The notes under the pieces are model-generated. The model ran no database searches and was not told the origin of the DNA. It worked only from the letters and a program-made list of their open reading frames with translations. DNA of 11,878 bases. Source: an uncultured Mollicutes bacterium (GTDB taxonomy: Bacteria; Bacillota_I; Bacilli_A; RFN20; CAG-826). The DNA lies in assembly GCA_937893635.1 (NCBI GenBank), contig CALBGF010000017.1:1-11878 (forward strand). Direction: 5' to 3'. Below are positions 6,881 to 11,878 of the stretch, in pieces. A program made the translations under genes and the position numbers. Position 1 is the first letter of the stretch. Every line of letters starts with the position of its first letter.

Positions 6881-8188
6881 TTAGATTTTATTATTCTTTT
6901 CTTGTAAAGGCATGGTTATATCAATTACATATAAATTATCGTTGTTCGTAATTAACATATTTCCGTGATACTTATTAACAATATATTTCATGCTCTTTGT
7001 ACCAAATCCATGGTAAAAAGCATCATTTTTTGTAGATAATGGTAGGCCATCTTTAAATTCTATTTTGCGGTCGCAAAAGTTTTCAATATGCATTCCCACT
7101 GTTCCTTTATTTAAAAATACATTCATATTTAATACTCGGTTTTCTTTTGGCTCAACTTTGCTTAAATATTCAATAGCATTATCAAGAATATTTCCAAATA
7201 ACGCCGAAATATCAGTTTTATGCATAAATGAAATGGCTTTGCCATCGATATGGTAAGTAAACACAATATCATTTTTTTCACAAATCAACGCCTTATTAGA
7301 AACAATTAAATCAGTAACTGGATTTCCAGTTTTGGCAATTGATTCATAAATCATAATCGATTGTTTAACTTCTTCTAACGCTTTATCATCCTCTTCATCA
7401 TTTGTGTGCAAATTATCCAAACGATGTTTTAAATCATGGCATTTAATATTAATCATTTCGACTGTTTGAGATTCTAATTTATACCTCTTTTTTGTGTCTT
7501 CCATCATTTGATCAATAAGCATGTTTTCTGTTATTAAATAACGTTTTTTTAAATCGCTAAACATAATAAATAAAGCAAAGAAGTCACATACCAAAATGAT
7601 TAAGTGGCAATAAATAAACATTTCATCTTTACTTGTAAAATACTCAGAAATCTTCATAAAGAATACACAAACTAAGAAATAAGAAGCCACAACAACAATT
7701 AAAGTTACAATTTTATTTGCCGCAATATCTTCTAAATCTTTTAATTTACGAGCACATAACAACCATGTTAAAACATAAATAAATATAAATGATATAAACA
7801 TATAAATACTTAATGGTTGATATACTTCTAGTTTTAAAAGGCCACGGAAAATATCATACATATTTGCACCCATATTTTGCGCTAATAAAGCAGCAATAGA
7901 ACAATATAATGTATCAATAAATTTTCTATCAAAGCAAAAATAAAACAGGCATAATAAAATTAAAAATGATAAAGTTGTTCTTCCTCCTACAATAAACCCT
8001 TGTAACAACTTGGATACTGCTGGAGCAAATAATAAGAAAATTCCTAATGATAAAATAGAGCCAATAGTAAACTTTAAAGCAAAATGCTTTCTTTTTTTAA
8101 GCATTACGAAAAACAATAAATTTGCTAGAAATATTTGTACAAAATATGTTATTAATGGGATATATTCCTTAAAAGATTTTAAAAACAT
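6881..8188 (-). CDS. Sensor histidine kinase, AgrC-like GHKL family
   Basis: Membrane sensor kinase, presumed to phosphorylate the response regulator encoded just upstream. Of 435 residues, the N-terminal ~212 form six or seven TM helices (about 9-30, 38-58, 68-86, 92-108, 127-146, 159-180, 190-212). A coiled-coil-like stretch leads to the H-box HDLKHRL with phospho-acceptor H251. The GHKL ATPase domain has an N-box FGNILDNAIE (N333, D336, N337) and a G-box GFGTKSM (394-400), then ends. There is no PAS, HAMP or extracellular sensor domain, so the ligand must be sensed by the membrane bundle, as in AgrC-type peptide sensors. The start is 7 bp after the regulator stop, with GGGAGG inside the regulator's last codons about 13 bases upstream. 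The stop codon abuts the LytTR site of the GH3 gene. The signal is unknown; no peptide precursor gene is visible. Confidence 0.92.
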   Translation of the reverse strand: MFLKSFKEYIPLITYFVQIFLANLLFFVMLKKRKHFALKFTIGSILSLGIFLLFAPAVSKLLQGFIVGGRTTLSFLILLCLFYFCFDRKFIDTLYCSIAALLAQNMGANMYDIFRGLLKLEVYQPLSIYMFISFIFIYVLTWLLCARKLKDLEDIAANKIVTLIVVVASYFLVCVFFMKISEYFTSKDEMFIYCHLIILVCDFFALFIMFSDLKKRYLITENMLIDQMMEDTKKRYKLESQTVEMINIKCHDLKHRLDNLHTNDEEDDKALEEVKQSIMIYESIAKTGNPVTDLIVSNKALICEKNDIVFTYHIDGKAISFMHKTDISALFGNILDNAIEYLSKVEPKENRVLNMNVFLNKGTVGMHIENFCDRKIEFKDGLPLSTKNDAFYHGFGTKSMKYIVNKYHGNMLITNNDNLYVIDITMPLQEKNNKI

Positions 8189-8195
8189 TTAAAAT

Positions 8196-8912
8196 TTAAT
8201 ACCTCCCATTAGCAAAAAATTTAGTAAACTCATCCACAAAATTTTTATGATAGGCTCTTGAAATAGGAAGTTTCTCACCATTATCAAGATAAACAATATT
8301 ATCGACAATCGAACTGATATGTTGCATATTTATTAAATAACTCTTGCCACATTGAGCAAATGTTGAATCATTTAAATCAATAGTTATATTTTTAATAGTA
8401 TTTCTTACTTCATAATTTTCGCTTGTAGTAACAATAGTCACATAATGATTATTACTTTCAAAATATAAAATAGAATCTTGAAGTATTTTTACTTTTTCAC
8501 CAACTTTAATTGAAAAAACAAATGATTTTCCTTGCTTATTTTTTATTTTTTTAACAAGGCGATTTAATTTCAAAGAAAAACTAATATAGTTAATTGGTTT
8601 TAATATGTAGTCAAAAGCTTCGACTTCGTAGCCATCTACAGCGTAATTTGTTAAACGTGTTACAAATATGATTTCCACAGTTTGATCAATATTTCTTATT
8701 TTTTTTGCTGCTTCCATACCATTCATAAGAGGCATTTCAATATCAAAGAAAATTACATCATAATTAGAATGAAATTGTTCAACAAAATCTAATCCGTTAT
8801 TAAATGAGTCATAAGAAATTTGAATATTATTGTCTTTACTATATTTTTCAAAGCAATCAATTAATTGATGCTTATATTTTTCTTCATCTTCAACAATTGC
8901 TATTTTAATCAT
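8196..8912 (-). CDS. LytTR-family response regulator
   Basis: Cytoplasmic transcription regulator, presumed partner of the adjacent GHKL kinase. The receiver domain spans residues 1-120, with the acidic pocket E8-D9-E10, phospho-acceptor D57 in FFDIEMPLMNG, conserved T85, and K105 in DYILKP. A LytTR DNA-binding domain covers about 130-235, recognised from the ILYFESNNHYVTI block, the FAQCGKSYLINM block (normally F.R.H.S.LVN), and the LDNGEKLPISRAY block. All receiver residues needed for phosphorylation are present. The start ATG has AGGAG about 10 bases upstream. The preceding esterase gene ends 64 bp away with no terminator, and the kinase gene follows 7 bp later. The most economical target is the 21-bp-period direct repeat found upstream of both flanking hydrolase genes; this is an inference. 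I see no such repeat upstream of the regulator itself, so autoregulation would have to come through the esterase promoter. Confidence 0.94.
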   Translation of the reverse strand: MIKIAIVEDEEKYKHQLIDCFEKYSKDNNIQISYDSFNNGLDFVEQFHSNYDVIFFDIEMPLMNGMEAAKKIRNIDQTVEIIFVTRLTNYAVDGYEVEAFDYILKPINYISFSLKLNRLVKKIKNKQGKSFVFSIKVGEKVKILQDSILYFESNNHYVTIVTTSENYEVRNTIKNITIDLNDSTFAQCGKSYLINMQHISSIVDNIVYLDNGEKLPISRAYHKNFVDEFTKFFANGRY

Positions 8913-8976
8913 TATTTCTTTCTCCTATTTTTATTTTAACATTAAATTTTAATTTATACTAATTATTTAAGTTATA

Positions 8977-10254
8977 TTAAAAAATCAATTGTAAAAAATT
9001 ATAAAGATTTAAATGCCAATTTGCACTTGAATGTCTTTTAAACGGAACAACATCAAAAGAAGTATTTTCACTATTTAATCTATTTTCCATTTTAATTTGT
9101 TCACGGTAATCTTTTATTTGGCTTGGAAGAGCAAAGTCTAAAGTACCCGCTGAAGCATATAAATAATTAATTGAATAATCTTTGAATTCTTCTTTTTGAA
9201 TAGCATTTATTAATTCTTTGCCACTTGTTCTAGAGCCACTAAAAGCGCCAAAATAAGAAAAGTAATCTAAAGATTCACAAAGCACAGAATGATACATTGT
9301 AACGCCACCTCTACTTAAACCAGCAAAAGCGCGATGATCTCTACTTAAAATAAAATCTTCACTACTTGTAGAATTAGCGTATGTTGAATAAGTTGATTCT
9401 ACCGCAACCATTAAATCATTTCTTAATTCATATTTAAAAGAATATGTAAGTTGATCTAAATCATTTTTACAATCATTTTCCACATAAAATGTCGGTGTAA
9501 CAACAATTAATGGCTTAATATAATTTTCTGCTATTAAATTATCAAGCATTACTTTATTATTGCGATTCTTTTTTAACCAGTAATCTTCATTATCACCAGT
9601 TCCATGCATCAAATATAACACATCATATTTATTTTCACTCGAGTAATTATATGGTAAATAGACATTAGCTTTTTTAGTTACCTCTCTATTATCAGTAGCG
9701 TAAGCTTTTGTTTTATAAATAAGTTCTTTTACTTCACCTTGTTTTTCATTTTCTTTTTTATCAATAAAAGAAGGAACGCTCCAAGTTTCATGTTGAACAA
9801 CTTTACGATTTTCTCCTATTTTTAATTCAGTAATATAAAAACCAGAAAATCCTAGTGCAATTATTAAAAATGTAATTATAGCTGGAATACCTTTTATTTG
9901 TGGCTTTTCTTTTTCTAAAATTTGAAAAATTGTTTGTATAACTGCACCAATAAATAATAAAATTGCGCCAATTAAATAAGCATATGAAAAAGTCATAGTT
10001 CCATAATTAGTAAGCGAATGCAAAACAATCATTGCCACTCCTGAACCAATTAATAAAATAGACAATTTTGTTTTATGAGCAATAAATGTTAATAAAAGTA
10101 TTGTGACATTTATAAAAAACATTGTTAAAAACAAATTAATTTCTTTAGTGCAAGCATATAAAATAATATTAATTACTGCAACAATTACATTAACACATAA
10201 ATTAATTAACGAAATAATTTCACTTTTTTTCTTTGATGCAAACATTTGATTCAT
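8977..10254 (-). CDS. Five-TM membrane protein fused to CE1/esterase-D-like hydrolase
   Basis: Putative carbohydrate or phenolic-acid esterase, 425 residues. The N-terminal ~145 residues form five TM helices (about 11-35, 39-60, 64-83, 89-112, 123-142). An alpha/beta-hydrolase of the esterase D / feruloyl esterase (CE1) type follows: VYLPYNY, then VLYLMHG (oxyanion-hole region), VVTPTFY, nucleophile elbow AGLSRGG with S314, TLDFA with likely acid D373, and RHSSANWHLNLY with likely H408. The last motif lines up with the GGHDWNVWRHNLY pattern of CE1 enzymes. An odd number of helices after a cytoplasmic, lysine-rich N-terminus would put the hydrolase outside. The ATG at 10254 is preferred over an in-frame GTG five codons earlier, because GGAGG lies 8 bases before it. 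The gene has its own LytTR-like site upstream and is followed at 64 bp by the regulator gene. The substrate cannot be read from sequence; feruloyl, acetyl or other acyl esters are possible. Confidence 0.88.
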   Translation of the reverse strand: MNQMFASKKKSEIISLINLCVNVIVAVINIILYACTKEINLFLTMFFINVTILLLTFIAHKTKLSILLIGSGVAMIVLHSLTNYGTMTFSYAYLIGAILLFIGAVIQTIFQILEKEKPQIKGIPAIITFLIIALGFSGFYITELKIGENRKVVQHETWSVPSFIDKKENEKQGEVKELIYKTKAYATDNREVTKKANVYLPYNYSSENKYDVLYLMHGTGDNEDYWLKKNRNNKVMLDNLIAENYIKPLIVVTPTFYVENDCKNDLDQLTYSFKYELRNDLMVAVESTYSTYANSTSSEDFILSRDHRAFAGLSRGGVTMYHSVLCESLDYFSYFGAFSGSRTSGKELINAIQKEEFKDYSINYLYASAGTLDFALPSQIKDYREQIKMENRLNSENTSFDVVPFKRHSSANWHLNLYNFLQLIF

Positions 10255-10262
10255 GGTAGTAT

Positions 10263-10267
10263 CCTCC
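10263..10267 (-). promoter_or_regulatory. Ribosome binding site deciding the esterase start
   Basis: GGAGG on the minus strand, 8 bases before the ATG at 10252-10254. It lies within the extension that begins at the in-frame GTG at 10269, so that GTG cannot use it. Confidence 0.8.
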
Positions 10268-10273
10268 ACTTTA

Positions 10274-10302
10274 ATTTAAACATATTCATGTTTACTATTA
10301 AA
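10274..10302 (-). promoter_or_regulatory. Possible weak promoter of the esterase gene
   Basis: Minus strand: -35 TTTAAT (plus 10297-10302), a 17-bp spacer, and -10 TTAAAT (plus 10274-10279). Both boxes are poor. They lie at exactly the same distance from the proximal 9-bp repeat as the GH3 promoter does from its own repeat, which is the main reason for the call. Confidence 0.35.
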
Positions 10303-10305
10303 ACG

Positions 10306-10335
10306 TTTGGCAGATTTAGTATATATTTAGGCAAA
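10306..10335 (-). promoter_or_regulatory. Tandem 9-bp repeat, probable LytTR response-regulator site (esterase)
   Basis: Direct repeats TTTGGCAGA (plus 10306-10314) and TTAGGCAAA (10327-10335) are again separated by 12 bp, a 21-bp period, with the GGC cores at 10309 and 10330. They are degenerate copies of the perfect pair in front of the GH3 gene; joint consensus TTTGGCRAA on the plus strand. Distance to the esterase ATG is 51 bp. Confidence 0.6.
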
Positions 10336-10344
10336 ATACGTAAA

Positions 10345-11037
10345 TTATTTTTTTATTACTAATGAAAATATTTCTAGATTGATACCATTATCTTTAGAAT
10401 TTTCTACATAATGAGGTTTACTTAAATAATTAACGCTAATTTTAGAAATTGGAGTATCGGAATTATAAGCAAAATCCAAAGTCTTTGCTTCATTAGGATT
10501 AGTGGTATAACTATTTAAAGACGAAAAAGACTTATTATCACAATCACTTTGCGTTATTTTATGTTCAAATATTAAATCTGTGTCATTAATTACTTCATTA
10601 TCTTTATTTAATAAAGAAATGCCAAACTTAAAAGTTTGATCAACAAACTTATTGATGTTTGTGGAATTATTAAATCCAGTTACTTGAATAGTTAATGAGA
10701 TTTTAATATCGTTGGTTTGAGTAAACGTTGGTGTACGCACATAACCCGCTCCATACTTATGATTAGCATCTTCTAAAAGAATAACGCTATTAGTACCAAA
10801 CTTCGAATTAGCGGTACTCCAACCCAATCCAAAAAAGTTTTCAAAATTATCATCATTTGCTTTAGAAAAATGTTTTTCTAGTAAAATAGTTTCTTGTACA
10901 TCTTCTGAAGTTGATTTAGAAATTGAAGTAGATATTGATGTGGGTATTGAAGTAGATATCGAAGTGGATATTGATGTATTTTCTTTACATCCCACTAATA
11001 AAAATGGAAATAATAATAGTGTCTTTTTAAGTTTCAT
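10345..11037 (-). CDS. Surface lipoprotein with Ser/Thr/Ile repeat linker, function unknown
   Basis: Exported lipoprotein of 230 residues. It has a short signal peptide (MKLKK, a hydrophobic core, then lipobox LVGC with lipidated C17). Residues 21-44 are a low-complexity linker of TSIS-type units, followed by an acidic patch. From about 50 to 230 the sequence is Asn-rich with alternating beta-strand character and blocks such as FFGLGWSTANSKFG and GAGYVRTPTF. This resembles a jelly-roll or carbohydrate-binding-module-like beta-sandwich, but I recognise no specific family. The start ATG has AGAGGTG about 6 bases upstream, and a good promoter lies at 11060-11088. The gene ends 91 bp before the esterase start with no terminator, so part of the transcript may continue into the hydrolase block. 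A substrate-capturing surface protein is plausible but unproven. Confidence 0.85.
   Translation of the reverse strand: MKLKKTLLLFPFLLVGCKENTSISTSISTSIPTSISTSISKSTSEDVQETILLEKHFSKANDDNFENFFGLGWSTANSKFGTNSVILLEDANHKYGAGYVRTPTFTQTNDIKISLTIQVTGFNNSTNINKFVDQTFKFGISLLNKDNEVINDTDLIFEHKITQSDCDNKSFSSLNSYTTNPNEAKTLDFAYNSDTPISKISVNYLSKPHYVENSKDNGINLEIFSLVIKK
10907..10978 (-). repeat. Six 12-bp imperfect tandem repeats inside the lipoprotein gene
   Basis: Six consecutive 12-bp units related to GATATTGAAGTA (plus strand) encode the TSIS-rich linker just after the lipidated cysteine. The 12-bp unit length keeps the frame, so copy-number change would alter linker length without a frameshift. The copies have diverged, mostly at codon third positions, which suggests selection on the peptide and limited recent slippage. 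Confidence 0.75.
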
Positions 11038-11059
11038 TTTTTACACCTCTAGCACATTA

Positions 11060-11088
11060 ATTTTAGCAAAGCTAGAAGCGACTGTAAA
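11060..11088 (-). promoter_or_regulatory. Sigma-A promoter of the lipoprotein gene
   Basis: Minus strand: -35 TTTACA (plus 11083-11088), a 17-bp spacer, -10 TAAAAT (plus 11060-11065). This is one of the best promoter matches in the window. It lies back to back with the plus-strand promoter at 11091-11119, with 2 bp between the two -35 boxes. Confidence 0.7.
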
Positions 11089-11114
11089 CATTGCATTACA
11101 TCATAATGGAATGT
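11088..11114. promoter_or_regulatory. 27-bp imperfect palindrome, candidate shared operator
   Basis: Left arm ACATTGCATTA (11088-11098), centre CATCA, right arm TAATGGAATGT (11104-11114). The arms pair at 10 of 11 positions; only the sixth base fails. It runs from the edge of the lipoprotein -35 across the -35 and spacer of the plus-strand promoter, so a dimeric regulator bound here could control both directions. The regulator is not identified. Confidence 0.5.
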
Positions 11115-11119
11115 ATAAT
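11091..11119 (+). promoter_or_regulatory. Sigma-A promoter of the plus-strand membrane protein gene
   Basis: -35 TTGCAT (11091-11096), a 17-bp spacer, and a consensus -10 TATAAT (11114-11119), 23 bases before the start codon of the gene at 11143. Confidence 0.65.
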
Positions 11120-11142
11120 AATCAAAGAAAAGGAAATTAAAA

Positions 11143-11595
11143 ATGAAAAAGAATTTATTTAAAGTAATCACATCTAGCATCGCCGTTTTATTAGAAATAT
11201 TTGCAAATACCTTTTGGATGCCTTTATTTCTATCACTGGTGATATTCGGTTTACAAGATGTTGAATATACCGAAGCAGGATATAGACAATTTTTTACTAT
11301 CTTTATTCCTTATGTAATATGTGGAATTATTGCTGTTATTGGTTTTATTTATTTTATTATTTTTATATGCAATAAAGAAAAAATGATTAAATATAAAAAG
11401 ACAACAACTACAATCTTTGTAATTGCTTTTATTGCTTTATTAGCAAGCTTAATTGTTCCATTAATAATGACTCTATCTATGAATATTGCTCTTTTTACAA
11501 ATATTCCAAGTTTCATTTATGTTAACTGGCCTATTATTACTACTTTAATTATTTACATTTGTTTAATAAAGAATATCTACACACATAACAAATAA
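11143..11595 (+). CDS. Four-TM membrane protein, function unknown
   Basis: A 150-residue hydrophobic protein, the only confident plus-strand gene here. Predicted membrane segments are at about 12-37, 50-76, 88-114 and 126-143, with a basic N-terminus (MKKNLFK) and a basic inter-helix loop (CNKEKMIKYKK, 76-86) that should be cytoplasmic. No catalytic or binding motif is visible and I do not recognise the family. The start has AAAGGA about 9 bases upstream and a good promoter. It is divergent from the lipoprotein gene, with which it appears to share an operator. It could therefore belong to the same response without being part of the minus-strand transcript. Confidence 0.75.
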   Translation: MKKNLFKVITSSIAVLLEIFANTFWMPLFLSLVIFGLQDVEYTEAGYRQFFTIFIPYVICGIIAVIGFIYFIIFICNKEKMIKYKKTTTTIFVIAFIALLASLIVPLIMTLSMNIALFTNIPSFIYVNWPIITTLIIYICLIKNIYTHNK

Positions 11596-11855
11596 AATTT
11601 ATGTTCCAAATCCATTAATAAAGAATGTAAATTATACATTTTTGCCACGATATTTTTAAATAAATTATCGATAGCAATATTTCGATCATATTTTAAATTG
11701 TTTAAATATTCAGAAGCAATTTTTTCTTGATAAATTGCTCGTTTTACATACATTTTGTAAATATTTTGTGTAATTTGCATATTAAAAGAACTACGTTTTA
11801 ACATACTAGAAAAATTTTGTTTTCCTTGGGAAATAAGTGTAAAAGATAATCGCAT
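11577..11855 (-). CDS. Doubtful small ORF, no recognised function
   Basis: An open frame of 92 codons rich in Asn, Lys, Tyr and Leu, with helix-forming composition and no TM or motif. Against it: there is no ribosome binding site before the ATG at 11855, its 3' end overlaps the confident plus-strand gene by 19 bp, and an outward-pointing promoter sits directly behind its start. Chance open frames of this length are common at this base composition. It could also be the degraded remnant of a longer gene. I list it because nothing else explains 11596-11858, which otherwise shows no feature. Confidence 0.2.
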   Translation of the reverse strand: MRLSFTLISQGKQNFSSMLKRSSFNMQITQNIYKMYVKRAIYQEKIASEYLNNLKYDRNIAIDNLFKNIVAKMYNLHSLLMDLEHKFYLLCV

Positions 11856-11858
11856 GTT

Positions 11859-11876
11859 TTTGGTATAATTACCAAA
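11859..11876 (+). promoter_or_regulatory. Extended -10 promoter inside a dyad at the right edge
   Basis: Plus strand TGGTATAAT (11861-11869) is a textbook extended -10 (TGnTATAAT). It is embedded in an 18-bp dyad with 7-base arms TTTGGTA / TACCAAA around TAAT. No convincing -35 is present, as expected for extended -10 promoters. It would drive a gene beyond the window, possibly under control of a repressor that recognises the dyad. Confidence 0.45.
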
Positions 11877-11878
11877 TA

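Noticed and set aside
8913..8976. Promoter for the regulator-kinase pair (TATAAA-like box) or a small peptide gene in this gap
   Set aside because: The gap is nearly all A/T, so boxes appear by chance, no good -35 is present, and no open frame with a ribosome binding site is found.
10255..10269. GTG start five codons upstream for the esterase gene
   Set aside because: The GGAGG site lies within it and serves the ATG at 10254.
10297..10311. cre-like palindrome AAACGTTT in the esterase promoter
   Set aside because: It has three mismatches to the cre pattern and overlaps the first 9-bp repeat; not distinguishable from chance.
10940..11140. Plus-strand open frame ending just before the 11143 gene
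   Set aside because: It begins inside the lipoprotein repeat on the opposite strand and runs through the divergent promoter region; no start signals.
11624..11643. Hairpin AATGTA / TACATT followed by Ts after the plus-strand gene
   Set aside because: A 6-bp almost pure A/T stem is too weak to call a terminator.
1..11878. tRNA or rRNA genes, CRISPR arrays, insertion sequences, attachment sites
   Set aside because: I looked for cloverleaf-like segments, regularly spaced repeats, transposase motifs and terminal inverted repeats and saw none.

Overview
The window is about 30% G+C by eye, with strong AGGAGG-type ribosome binding sites. Complete genes stop with TAA (seven) or TAG (two), never TGA, and tryptophan is TGG. 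This fits an AT-rich Bacillota, probably an uncultured gut Bacilli/Erysipelotrichia-like lineage. The lineage is an inference; no phylogenetic marker was compared.

Positions 1-3361 hold housekeeping genes, all on the minus strand. They are the 23S rRNA uracil-C5 methyltransferase (rlmD type, cut by the left edge), methionyl-tRNA synthetase (metG) and ribosomal protein bL31 (rpmE). Clear hairpin terminators follow rpmE and metG. rpmE has a plausible promoter overlapped by an 18-bp perfect palindrome, plus a hairpin just upstream of its ribosome binding site.

Positions 3318-11065 hold an accessory block on the minus strand, read from right to left: Ser/Thr-rich lipoprotein, five-TM membrane protein fused to a CE1/esterase-D-like hydrolase, LytTR response regulator, AgrC-like GHKL sensor kinase, doubly membrane-anchored GH3 glycosidase, and a small four-TM protein. 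I see no strong terminator until the one after the small protein (3318-3350), so read-through along the whole block is possible. It looks like a cell-surface hydrolase locus wired to its own two-component system.

The main regulatory observation is that the only two upstream regions carrying a tandem TTTGGCGAA-like 9-bp direct repeat with 21-bp period (9 + 12) are those of the GH3 gene and the esterase gene. That is the classical architecture of a LytTR-family binding site. Both sites sit at the same distance from a weak promoter. The GH3 promoter also carries a cre/LacI-type palindrome between its -35 and -10. The proposed logic is activation by the local LytTR regulator with carbon-source repression layered on the glycosidase.

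Positions 11038-11878 hold a back-to-back divergent promoter pair covered by a 27-bp imperfect palindrome, a plus-strand four-TM protein of unknown function, a doubtful minus-strand ORF, and an extended -10 promoter within a dyad pointing out of the right edge.
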